A stretch of DNA of 38,937 bases from CAZZBK01 sp964652155. GTDB taxonomy: Bacteria > Planctomycetota > Planctomycetia > Pirellulales > PNKZ01. The stretch is taken from the NCBI GenBank assembly GCA_964652155.1, contig CAZZBK010000040.1:1-38937 (forward strand), written 5' to 3'. The notes under the pieces are model-generated. The model ran no database searches. It had not been told where the DNA came from and saw nothing but the letters and a program-made list of their open reading frames with translations. Below, in pieces: positions 24,273-32,208 of the stretch. Position numbers and translations under genes: made by a program. How positions within the stretch are numbered: the first letter of the stretch is position 1; each line of letters begins with the position of its first letter.

Positions 24273-26084
24273 TTATCGAAATATCTTACCAAAGAACGCC
24301 TTCATCGGCCCGGGTGACTTGGCCTCTTCGGCCGAGTTTTTCTCGTCGGAGGAGGCATTTTCGGCGATTTTTGAGGGCGTCCGCTCGGCGAGCGGCCGGC
24401 TGAACAGGCTCGGCAGGGGGTTGGCGACCACGATTTCGGACGTTTCCTGCGTGACGCTCTCGTCGTCGAGCGACTGCCGGTAGTAGGTGCGGCCTCCTTG
24501 CGGCAGGGCGTCGACCTCGAAACGGCCCGGCAGCGCGCCGGCCGCCTTGGCCTGCTGCAATATCTGCACCACGTCCGGGTATGTCCCGCCCAGGTCCACA
24601 ATCGCCCGAATGCACTCGTCGATGCGGTTGCTCACCTGTCGCTTCTGGTCGGGCTGGTTGACCGCAAAGCGACTGATCGTGACTTGGTCGCTGTGAGCCT
24701 CGTGCGCCGTCAGGATCAATTTCTTGCCGGCGTCGAGGACGATCGGCGTCTTCAAACGCTGCTCGGCGCCAAACAGCACGATCTCTGGCCGGAACGTGCG
24801 CGTGGCATGGATCATCGGCGGACCCTCGACGCGCAAAATGTGATAATTGAACGCCGGGTCGCCGAGCCGTTCTCCCTTGACGAGCGGATCGCGCGAATTG
24901 ATCGCCCACAGGGCGCGGAACGCGCCATAGCGCGTCTCGGCGCTGCTCACCTTGAGCAGCTCGCGGAGCGCTTCGTAGGCGCTGTAGTCGTCCATCGCGC
25001 TCAAGGCCGTCAGTGCATACGCCCGAAACGCCGGAACATCGCGGGCCAACTCGCCGAGCACCGCCGCCGAGCTGTGCTCGTCCAGATACGCGAGCGCCTC
25101 GGCCGAGTAAAACCGCACCTCGTTGTCTTTCGAGCCAAGGCCTTTTTTCAGCGCGGGGACCGATTCCTTGCCAAGGGCTTCGAGCCGCACCGCGGCCGTG
25201 CTCGACGTGATCGGGTCGAGCAATTGACGCTCGAGGAGTTGCGTGCGGGCCATCTGCTCCTGAGCCGACTCGCGCAGCGGCAACGCGCGGACGACGCGAA
25301 TGTAACGCTCCAGGTTGTCTTTATAGCGCGGATGCACGCGGAGCGTGACGAACTCGTCGGTCTTCGGCTTGGCGACGCCCGTCTTCAGGCCCCCTTCATA
25401 CGTATGAAAGCGTTTGTTGATCGCGTTGCCGATCTGCGCGCTGATCAGCACGCTGCGCTCGTCGTTCTTGAGCACCAGCCCCAACTCGCGCGAGGTCATC
25501 GAGACGCCGCCCCCCAAAATCCGCCCACGACAGTTGGCCACGCGGTCGTCCGCTTTGGCCGACGGATCGACGAGCACCGCGCCCTGCGCAATGCCCAGCA
25601 GACTCCCTTCGCGCACCTCGCCGCCGAGCACGGCCATCTCGCGCAGCCGGGCCTCCATGAGCCAGCCGTCGCGCAAACTCGTGCATTCGCTCCGTGCCAG
25701 CGTGCGCACTTCGATGTCGAAATGATCCCCTTTCTGAATGCCCGGCCGTAGCAACGCGCGGACCATCACCATTTCGGTCGATGGCGACGCCAGCAATTGC
25801 TCGGGCTTGGGGTTCATCACGCCGCGCGTAATCATCTCGGAAATGAGCGCCGATCGCTGCGGCGACGGTGGCGGATCGCTCCCCGTGCCGGGCAGGCCGG
25901 TTACGAGGCCGATCGACTCGATCGAGATCGGATCGAAACCGAACGGCACGGCGACATCGCCCACCAGCCGGACATTTTCGCCCGCCGCGTCCAGTTCGTC
26001 CTCGGGGCTTTGCGAACGGACCGCCAGCGACGAGCAGCCGCTGACGGCCACCATCGAACCCAATAAGAAAGCGCGACGCTTCAT
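24273..26084 (-). CDS. FlgI-domain lipoprotein with HEAT repeats
   Basis: Protein of 603 residues, start ATG at 26084. The N-terminus MKRRAFLLGSMVAVSGCSSL is a lipoprotein signal with lipobox VSGC. Residues about 40-280 resemble the flagellar P-ring protein FlgI: IGLVTGLPGTGSDPPPS, SEMITRGVMNP, VMVRALLRPGIQKGDHFDIEV, and LLGIAQGAVLVDPSA. Residues about 290-410 are HEAT-like helical repeats (VRLEALGKESVPALKKGLG, NEVRFYSAEALAYLDEHSS). A C-terminal region with GGTYPDVVQILQQA and a charged tail follow. No flagellar genes are nearby and FlgI is normally not a lipoprotein. It could be a P-ring-like envelope structure of another kind. It lies upstream of smc on the same strand. Confidence 0.83.
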   Translation of the reverse strand: MKRRAFLLGSMVAVSGCSSLAVRSQSPEDELDAAGENVRLVGDVAVPFGFDPISIESIGLVTGLPGTGSDPPPSPQRSALISEMITRGVMNPKPEQLLASPSTEMVMVRALLRPGIQKGDHFDIEVRTLARSECTSLRDGWLMEARLREMAVLGGEVREGSLLGIAQGAVLVDPSAKADDRVANCRGRILGGGVSMTSRELGLVLKNDERSVLISAQIGNAINKRFHTYEGGLKTGVAKPKTDEFVTLRVHPRYKDNLERYIRVVRALPLRESAQEQMARTQLLERQLLDPITSSTAAVRLEALGKESVPALKKGLGSKDNEVRFYSAEALAYLDEHSSAAVLGELARDVPAFRAYALTALSAMDDYSAYEALRELLKVSSAETRYGAFRALWAINSRDPLVKGERLGDPAFNYHILRVEGPPMIHATRTFRPEIVLFGAEQRLKTPIVLDAGKKLILTAHEAHSDQVTISRFAVNQPDQKRQVSNRIDECIRAIVDLGGTYPDVVQILQQAKAAGALPGRFEVDALPQGGRTYYRQSLDDESVTQETSEIVVANPLPSLFSRPLAERTPSKIAENASSDEKNSAEEAKSPGPMKAFFGKIFR

Positions 26085-26663
26085 GCCACTGGCGCTCCCA
26101 ACAATCCCGCGTGAACTCATTGCACGGCCGATCTCGTTGACCCAGGCAATCCATTGCCTGCAGCGCTAGCAACCTAGCGCACCGAGAGCGGGTGCGACCT
26201 GTAATCGCCGCGGAGAGTACCCAGGCGGTCGAACCGGGTCAAGGCAGAAACGCGAGAAGAGGGGCGTGGGGCGTGGGGTGAGGAAGTAGAGGAGTCACAC
26301 GATAGCCTCACGCGCGCTAGCGGAGCGCGTATGGTTCGCATCTCGATTCGCGACGGTTACGCGCTCCGCTCTGCGTCGCGGCTATTGATCCTCAGATAAT
26401 GAACTTAATAGGCCGAGCAACGCGAGGCCGGTATTTACGGACTCCCGCTGGTCGTCCTGTTAACTTAATTATATGAACCTCAATAACTGGCTACTCACCC
26501 TCAGTCGCTCAACACGATCGCAGCGACTGCGTCGCTGCCGGCGTTTGCGAGCCGCTGGTGTTATCGGTCGGCGACTGGAATTCGCCCCCGCCACCGGGGA
26601 CTTTCAGCGTCCGACGGTTTCGCCCTCCCCTCTCCGAACGAATAAAACATACCCTCGCTCCAC
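26085..26663. other. Intergenic region, 579 bp, no gene seen
   Basis: Between the FlgI-like gene start and the end of apbE. It contains a 12-bp inverted repeat AGCGGAGCGCGT/ACGCGCTCCGCT (26319-26330 and 26359-26370), an AT-richer stretch at 26395-26480, and a small hairpin CAGCGAC-TGC-GTCGCTG at 26521-26537 some 130 nt past the apbE stop. Open frames here lack family signal. The promoter of the FlgI-like gene should lie near its left end. Confidence 0.55.
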
Positions 26664-27740
26664 TCACACGCGGCGGAGCGGGGTCCATTGGTCGCTCGAT
26701 AAACCGCAGACGGCGATCTCGACCTTGCTCCCCTTCGTACTCGGATACGCCAACACGGCGCCGATCGTCGGATGCGTGCGACAATACTCGGCGGTCGCGT
26801 CGACCCCGAGGACATAAAACGCCGTGGCGAGCGCGTCGGCCTCGGCCGCGGTGGGAGCGACGACCGTCGCCGAGAACACGCCCTCGGCGGGCCAACCCGT
26901 CCGCGGGTCGAGGATATGCCCATAGCGTTTGCCCCGATAGCGGAAGAACTGCACGCTGGCCCCCGAGGTGGCGAGGGCCTGGTCGACGAGTTGGATTTCG
27001 CCCAGGGGGCGCTCGCTCTGCAAGGGGTCGCTCACACCGACGCACCAACCGCGCCCCGCCCCGCGTGACGCATTGCAGCCCCGCGCGAGCACGCTGCTGT
27101 TGCCGCCGTGCCACATGAAGTTATCGAGCCCTTCGCTCTGCAATAGTTCAGCACAGCGATCGAGGGCATAGCCCTTGCCGATGCTACCGAGGTTCAACTC
27201 GACACCCGGCCGACGAAGGCCGATCGTGCGTTGCGTCGCATCGAGTTCGATCGCGGCGGACCCGACACAGGCGAGTGCTTGCCGCAAGGCGTCGTCGTCG
27301 GGCACGGCGCCTTGGCGGCGAAAAAATCCCCAGACTTTCGACAGCGGCCCGGCGGTGATATCGAACGCGCCGAGCGTGTCGCGGTGCAACTCCAAGCTCT
27401 GTTGCAGCAAGGCGAACAGCCGCGGCTCGACCTCGATCGGCTCGTGCGCCGCGCGTTGATTGATGAGCGACACCTCGCTTGAATCGCGATACACGGTCAA
27501 CTGCGCTTCGAGTTGTTCGACGAGGTCGAGTGCCCGCAGGGCCGAGTCGGTGCCGTCGGGATATTCGCCCGCGTTGAGGTAGAGTGCGAAGCGGCAGGCC
27601 ATCGCCGAGCGCTCGAACTGCAACAGATAATTGCCTTCGCGCGGGGTGGGTGCTGGTTCGCTTGGGCTTAGGGCCGCGCGGTCGCGGAGCGGCTTGAGCT
27701 GCAAGAATTCGCGGCGGTCGGGTTCGGGCGGAGTCGACAT
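26664..27740 (-). CDS. apbE: FAD:protein FMN transferase
   Basis: Protein of 358 residues, start ATG at 27740. ApbE covalently attaches FMN to Thr/Ser of target proteins such as Nqr and Rnf subunits in the periplasm, using FAD and Mg2+. Motifs in order: AFDITAGPLSKVWGFF, VELNLGSIGKGYALDR, MWHGGNSSVLARG, DQALATSGASVQFF, RYGHILDPRTGWPA (metal and flavin site), and EADALATAFYVLG. There is no clear signal peptide; the first 40 residues are hydrophilic and contain DRREFLQLK, which is not a convincing Tat or Sec signal. No target flavoprotein gene is adjacent. Confidence 0.93.
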   Translation of the reverse strand: MSTPPEPDRREFLQLKPLRDRAALSPSEPAPTPREGNYLLQFERSAMACRFALYLNAGEYPDGTDSALRALDLVEQLEAQLTVYRDSSEVSLINQRAAHEPIEVEPRLFALLQQSLELHRDTLGAFDITAGPLSKVWGFFRRQGAVPDDDALRQALACVGSAAIELDATQRTIGLRRPGVELNLGSIGKGYALDRCAELLQSEGLDNFMWHGGNSSVLARGCNASRGAGRGWCVGVSDPLQSERPLGEIQLVDQALATSGASVQFFRYRGKRYGHILDPRTGWPAEGVFSATVVAPTAAEADALATAFYVLGVDATAEYCRTHPTIGAVLAYPSTKGSKVEIAVCGLSSDQWTPLRRV

Positions 27741-27847
27741 GCGGCCATGATCGTCAGGAGGATTGCAACGTCCCCGTCTCGTTTGGGGAGTAGGTAGCCG
27801 CCAAGCCCTTTGTGGGGCCTGCAAGGCGAATCATCGCGCTGCGTCAG

Positions 27848-27897
27848 CCCCTCACCTGGCTCACTTCGTTCGCCATCCTCTCCCAGAGGGAGAGGGG
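27848..27897 (-). repeat. CCCTCTCCC/GGGAGAGGG repeat, copy near apbE
   Basis: On the minus strand it begins CCCTCTCCCTCTGGGAGAGG (8-bp stem) and runs on through GGCGAACGAAGTGAGCC to AGGTGAGGGG. It aligns over about 48 bp with the copy at 36008-36055. Confidence 0.75.
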
Positions 27898-27942
27898 TGA
27901 GACCGCGATGCAGCGCTCCTGCATTATCGTCGCCGAGCCGGT

Positions 27943-28143
27943 CTCAGACAATCGCTTCGTGTAAGCGTCACCGTTGTGGGTGGCTGGTGTTTTGCGCAGC
28001 AAAACCCGGCTTCGCTTCGAGGCGGTGTCAGACGACACTTGCCGGGTTTTGCTGCGCAAAACACCAGCCACCCTTCGGTACCATCCCCTTGCTACGCGAG
28101 CCGAGTCTCCACGAACTTTTGAGGGGCTCAGACAATCGCCTCG
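27943..28143 (+). mobile_element. MITE-like structured element, copy C, with 17-bp direct repeats
   Basis: Direct repeats CTCAGACAATCGCTTCG (27943-27959) and CTCAGACAATCGCCTCG (28127-28143) differ at one base. The 167 bp between them hold a head TGTAAGCGTCACCGTTGT, a perfect 33-bp inverted repeat (27978-28010 and 28041-28073), a 30-nt loop containing CTTCGAGGCGGTGTCA, and a 53-nt tail ending CTTTTGAGGGG. The right repeat is the 3' end of the DUF1501 gene and encodes its last residues and stop, so the left repeat is the duplicate. Confidence 0.8.
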
Positions 28144-29531
28144 ATCACGCGGCCTCGGCTCAGCGGGATGGGTCGGCCTTGCGTGTCGTGCACGACGGCG
28201 TCGCTGCCAAAGCCGAGGCAATGGAAAACGGTGGACCAGATATCGGCAGGGGTCACTTTGCCGCTGATCGGGTAGGCGGCGTGCTTGTCACTCTCGCCGT
28301 GGACGACCCCACCCCGGATGCCTCCGCCGGCCAGAGCCAGCGAGAAGACGTGCCCCCAGTGGTCGCGGCCGGCGCGGGCATTGAACTTGGGCGTGCGGCC
28401 GAACTCGCCGAGCCACACGACCAGCGTCTCGTCAAGCAGTCCGCGTTGCTCGAGGTCTTCGAGCAGGGCGCTGAAGCATTGATCCATCATGGGCATGAGC
28501 AGGCTCTTGCACGAGGCGTTATGTTTGTCGTGCGTGTCCCAGCCACCCTGGTTGGGTTGGTCTTTGATGCGCGTCCAGTTGACCTGCACGAGCGAGACGC
28601 CCGACTCGACAAGCCGCCGCGCCAGCAGCAGGCTCTGGGCAAAACGACTCCGGCCGTAGCGATCGCGTAGCGTGTCGCGCTCTTGGCTCAGGTCGAATGC
28701 GCCGCGCGACTGTGACGATCCGAGCAGGTTGAGCGCCTTGCGGGCATGGACCGAGTAACGCTCGACCCCCGGCGTGTTGTCGAGCTGTTGCAAGTGCGCG
28801 TTCATCTGCTCGAGCAACGAGCGGCGGCCATCGAACTGCACGGTCGACAGCTCGTCGGGCAAACTCAAGGCGGGGACATTGAACTTGGCGGCCGACGGAT
28901 CGCAATGGATCAACCAAGGGTCGTACTGCAAGCCGAGCACGCCGGCGTCTTGGCCCGGCCAGGGAAAATTGCCGTCGTTCCAGATATGTTCGGGAAGGGT
29001 GACGGCCGCGGGGAGCTGCCCACCTTCGCGACGCATGGCGCGGAGGATCGAGCCCATGCAGGGCATGTTGTTCGGTGCCTTGGGGAGGGCGCTCTCGACG
29101 TTGAGCGGAATATGCGGCACGCCGGTCAGCACCTGATAGCCGCTCGACGAGTGCGCGTTGTCGCCCGTCACCACCGCGCGGAGCACGGCGAGCTTGTCGG
29201 TCAGCTGCGCGGTGCGTGGCATCAGCTCGCCACAGAGCAGCCCACGGGTGCGCGAGGCGATCGTGCCAAACTCGCCGCGGACCTCGGCAGGGGCGTCGGG
29301 CTTGGGGTCCCAGGTCTCGTGTTGCGGCGGACCGCCGGTGAGGCCGACGAGGATGACGTTCTTGGCGCGGCCAAAGCTGCCGCCGCGCGAGCGCTGCGTG
29401 GCGGCGCGGGCCTGCGCGGCGTACAAGGTTGGCAGGCTGAGCCCCCCCAGCCCGACGCTGCCCAGGCGGAGCCATTCGCGCCGCGAGACGTCGCTACGGC
29501 GAGGCACGGAGTTGTCGATCACGCGCAACAT
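28128..29531 (-). CDS. DUF1501 protein, lone copy
   Basis: Protein of 467 residues. The ATG at 29531 is chosen for its upstream AAGGGA; an ATG at 29561 is possible. A Tat-type signal SRREWLRLGSVGLGGLSLPT starts the protein. DUF1501 hallmarks: NVILVGLTGGPPQHETWDPK, GLLCGELMPRTAQLTDKLAV, SGYQVLTGVPHIP, VQVNWTRIKD, WDTHDKHN, LVVWLGEFGRTPKF, GRDHWGHVFSLALAGGGIRGG. Unlike the copy at 13530-14909 it has no DUF1549/DUF1553 partner beside it; that partner may lie elsewhere. Its 3' end is one of the two direct repeats that flank structured element C. Confidence 0.92.
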   Translation of the reverse strand: MLRVIDNSVPRRSDVSRREWLRLGSVGLGGLSLPTLYAAQARAATQRSRGGSFGRAKNVILVGLTGGPPQHETWDPKPDAPAEVRGEFGTIASRTRGLLCGELMPRTAQLTDKLAVLRAVVTGDNAHSSSGYQVLTGVPHIPLNVESALPKAPNNMPCMGSILRAMRREGGQLPAAVTLPEHIWNDGNFPWPGQDAGVLGLQYDPWLIHCDPSAAKFNVPALSLPDELSTVQFDGRRSLLEQMNAHLQQLDNTPGVERYSVHARKALNLLGSSQSRGAFDLSQERDTLRDRYGRSRFAQSLLLARRLVESGVSLVQVNWTRIKDQPNQGGWDTHDKHNASCKSLLMPMMDQCFSALLEDLEQRGLLDETLVVWLGEFGRTPKFNARAGRDHWGHVFSLALAGGGIRGGVVHGESDKHAAYPISGKVTPADIWSTVFHCLGFGSDAVVHDTQGRPIPLSRGRVIEAIV

Positions 29532-29938
29532 ACGATGGGGTCCCTTGTTGGAAGCAGTCATTGTAGCCCACGCATCGGCGACAACCAATCGGAAGCTTGA
29601 GCCGAATCGGGACGCTCCAGGTTCCGTCTCGTCGAGGATCGCGGGAGAAAAAAGCGGCGAGCAAACAACGGAAAGTCGTGTGTCGACACCCTTTACCGGC
29701 TTTGGGCTCTCCGCTTTCGGCTTTGGTCCTGCGGCTGACAGGCCTGATTTCAGCCCTGCGCCATCCCCGACCGAGGGGGCCACGGCTTGCAAAAAACCTT
29801 GTGCGTCGTATGCTGCAAGGCTAGTCTTGGCTGGGGTTTGCGAAAGTTGACGCCGCTCGTGTGTCGAAGGTTCGCTCGCTGGCGTCTAAAGGGTACGTTG
29901 TTTCGCTTCGCTTGTATCGCGCTTGCACGTCGAGAGCC
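29532..29938. other. Divergent intergenic region, 407 bp
   Basis: Lies between the DUF1501 gene (-) and the membrane protein gene (+). It holds pyrimidine-rich, word-like sequence (GGCTTTGGGCTCTCCGCTTTCGG spread over 29699-29721) but no gene or clear promoter that I can support. Confidence 0.5.
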
Positions 29939-31300
29939 ATGGACAAAGTTCTGTACGCTTACCAGGCCCCCGAATTTGGGACGTGGATCTATTGCGCGTC
30001 GCTGCTCATCATTGCGCTGTTCTTTAAGTTCAGCCGGCTGTGGAGCATCCGGAACCTCGATCTGCTGCTGCTGATTTTGTTCGCGCCGGGACTGTTCCTG
30101 GTCGAGTACGGTCGCAGCGTCGAGCAGAGCATCGCGATCGAGCGGTGGGGCTACATCTGGCTCTTCAGCGTCGGCGGACTGTATTTGGTGCGGCTGTTGT
30201 GCGACCCGATGATGGTGCGCCGGCCGCTGCTGGAGCCCAATCTGTCGACCGGCGGACTGGTGTTCTTGGGGAGCGCGTTGTTTTTGTTTCTGACGGTCAA
30301 CGTGCTCACCCGCGCGCCGACGAACGAAGACCTGATCGGCCCGCAACGGCTGCAAACGATGCTCTCGCTCACCGACGACCCGGGCGAGCGCCCGACGTTG
30401 GCGCAGTACGGTCCGGGGTTCCCCTGGTTGCAGGTGATTCCGAACATCGTCACGCGACCGCTGGTGACCAAGGCAGAAGCCCCCTCGCAAGAACACCCCG
30501 AGCAGGTCGAGGCCAAGGGCCCGCTGATCGCCACGGCCCGCGCGACGGCAATCCTGTCGCACCTGCTGGTGGTCGTGGGACTGGTGCTGATCGGCATGCA
30601 GCACTACGACAACGCGCGGACGGGCATTGCGATGGCCGCGCTGTACCTGCTGCTGCCTTACACGGCGGCGGCCACCGGTCAGGCGTACCATTGCTTGCCG
30701 GCGGCGCTGCTCACCTGGGCGATCTTGTGTTATCGGCGGCCCGCCATCTCGGGCATGCTCTTGGGCCTAGCCGCCGGAGGCATCTATTACCCGGTCTTTT
30801 TGCTGCCGCTGTGGAGCAGCTTTTACGCCAAACGGGGCCTGCTACGGTTCGTGGGGGGCTTCCACCTCACGCTCGGTTTGCTCGTCGCCTCGCTGGCGTT
30901 TACCTCGCGCGATGGAGACGCTTTCTGGGCACAGGCCAAAATGACGCTCGGCTGGACCAGCATGCAGCTCGTCGGCCTGCAAGGCTTTTGGGACCTGAAC
31001 AGCCAGGCCTTGGCCCCCTATCGCATCCCGGTCTTTGTGGCCTTCGTCGTCATGTCGCTGGCACTGGCGATTTGGCCCGCTCAGAAAAACCTGGGCATGC
31101 TGCTCAGCGCGTCGGCCGCGATCATGGTGGGCGTGCAGTTCTGGATCGCCAAGTCGGGCGGGCTGCTGATGGATTGGTATCTGCCGCTGCTGTTGCTGAC
31201 CGTGTTCCGCCCGAACCTGGAAGACCGCGTTGCGGTCGTCGCCCTGGAAGAGAACTGGTTCGCGCGGCGACGCGCAAACCTCCGCGTCCGCGCCGCCTAG
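29939..31300 (+). CDS. Polytopic membrane protein of unknown function
   Basis: Protein of 453 residues, start ATG at 29939 (MDKVLYAYQAPEFGTW); longer in-frame starts at 29861 add residues of no membrane character. About ten hydrophobic segments are visible, among them YCASLLIIALFF, LLLLILFAPGLFLVEYG, LVFLGSALFLFLTVNVL, ILSHLLVVVGLVLIGM, LLLGVAL-like helices and MLLSASAAIMVGVQFWIA. A 50-residue soluble loop (about 150-200) carries PTLAQYGPGFPWLQVIPN. The pattern is broadly like GT-C glycosyltransferases or polymer-forming membrane proteins, but I see no catalytic signature. It stands alone, followed by the CCGGTCC tandem array. Confidence 0.85.
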   Translation: MDKVLYAYQAPEFGTWIYCASLLIIALFFKFSRLWSIRNLDLLLLILFAPGLFLVEYGRSVEQSIAIERWGYIWLFSVGGLYLVRLLCDPMMVRRPLLEPNLSTGGLVFLGSALFLFLTVNVLTRAPTNEDLIGPQRLQTMLSLTDDPGERPTLAQYGPGFPWLQVIPNIVTRPLVTKAEAPSQEHPEQVEAKGPLIATARATAILSHLLVVVGLVLIGMQHYDNARTGIAMAALYLLLPYTAAATGQAYHCLPAALLTWAILCYRRPAISGMLLGLAAGGIYYPVFLLPLWSSFYAKRGLLRFVGGFHLTLGLLVASLAFTSRDGDAFWAQAKMTLGWTSMQLVGLQGFWDLNSQALAPYRIPVFVAFVVMSLALAIWPAQKNLGMLLSASAAIMVGVQFWIAKSGGLLMDWYLPLLLLTVFRPNLEDRVAVVALEENWFARRRANLRVRAA

Positions 31301-31375
31301 CGCCAGCGAGCATCGCGCTTTCACATTCGGTCCGTCTCAGAGCGACGATGGCAAGCGTGTGATGTAACACATGAG

Positions 31376-31461
31376 CCGGTCCGTCTCGGACCGGTCAAGT
31401 GTGCATAGCCGGTCCGTCTCGGACCGGTTAAGTGTTGCATAGCCGGTCCGTCTCGGACCGG
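31376..31461. repeat. Tandem array of CCGGTCC palindromes (three units)
   Basis: The identical 19-mer CCGGTCCGTCTCGGACCGG occurs at 31376-31394, 31409-31427 and 31443-31461, with periods of 33 and 34 bp and the linker TTAAGTGTTGCATAG or a close variant. A degenerate unit precedes it at 31328-31346. The array lies between the ends of two convergent genes, where it could end transcription from both sides. Confidence 0.88.
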
Positions 31462-31486
31462 TTGTCACGCGTCTGCTATCGCTCGT

Positions 31487-32145
31487 TTAGCCCACATGCT
31501 GCTTGGTGTACACGTAAGCGCGCTGAGCCTTAACGCAAGTGGCGCGAAAGGGGAGCGGGTTGCGGACGCCCGACAAACGGAGCGTCTCGAGCGNNNNNNN
31601 NNNNNNNNNNNNNNNNNNNNNNNNNNNNNNNNNNNNNNNNNNNNNNNNNNNNNNNNNNNNNNNNNNNNNNNNNNNNNNNNNNNNNNNNNNNNNGTGGCGC
31701 GAAAGGGGAGCGGGTTGCGGACGCCCGACAAACGGAGCGTCTCGAGCGTCCCTTTGCGAAAAACCAGTTCGCCGCAGGGGTACCACTCCTGTCCCGGTAA
31801 CACGATCAGATCGACCGTGTCGAACTCGTCGAGGGAGCAACTGCGGAGTTCCTTGTTTTTCAATCCGCGTTCGATAATCACCCGGCGATTGGTGAGCCGA
31901 TACCGCTGTCCGAACAGCAGTTCGACAAAATAGCGCGGCACGACCAGCGGAATGGACAGCAAGGCAATCAGGTTGCCGAGCGTGACGATCGGCGGAAAGC
32001 CGACCTTCGATTGGCACAGTTGCCCGAGCAACTGCCCAAAACCGATGGCACCCAGCGAGGGCCAGGTGACAATACTAGTTACTTCAGCTTGTTCGGGCGG
32101 CGTGACACCAGAGATGACTTGCTTCATGGCACGGACGAGTTTCAT
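31487..32145 (-). CDS. Two-TM PH-like domain protein, split by an assembly gap
   Basis: The gene starts at the ATG at 32145 and ends at 31487 but is interrupted by 100 unknown bases (31594-31693). The 55 bp before the gap (31539-31593) repeat exactly after it (31694-31748). If the gap and one repeat are removed (155 bp), 504 nt remain and give one in-frame protein of 167 residues. It has two hydrophobic segments (WPSLGAIGFGQLLGQL and LGNLIALLSIPLVVPRYFVE), then a bacterial PH-like domain: QRYRLTNRRVIIERGLKNKE, LDEFDTVDLIVLPGQEW, LRLSGVRNPLPFR. Such proteins (bPH_2, DUF304-like) are of unknown function at the membrane. It is divergent from the 32209 gene with a 63-bp gap. Confidence 0.8.
31594..31693. 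other. Assembly gap (100 N)
   Basis: A run of exactly 100 N, the standard size for a scaffold gap of unknown length. Both sides end in the same 55-bp sequence, so the two contigs overlap and nothing is probably missing. Confidence 0.97.
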
Positions 32146-32208
32146 GGAATTTCGAGGTCGAGTCGCTTAGAATATCGCGCGGTGGATTAAATTACTAGGC
32201 AGGCCAAC

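Noticed and set aside
31376..31461. Tandem array read as a CRISPR
   Set aside because: Only three units, a 19-bp repeat, and 14-15 nt linkers that are near-identical rather than unique; no cas genes.
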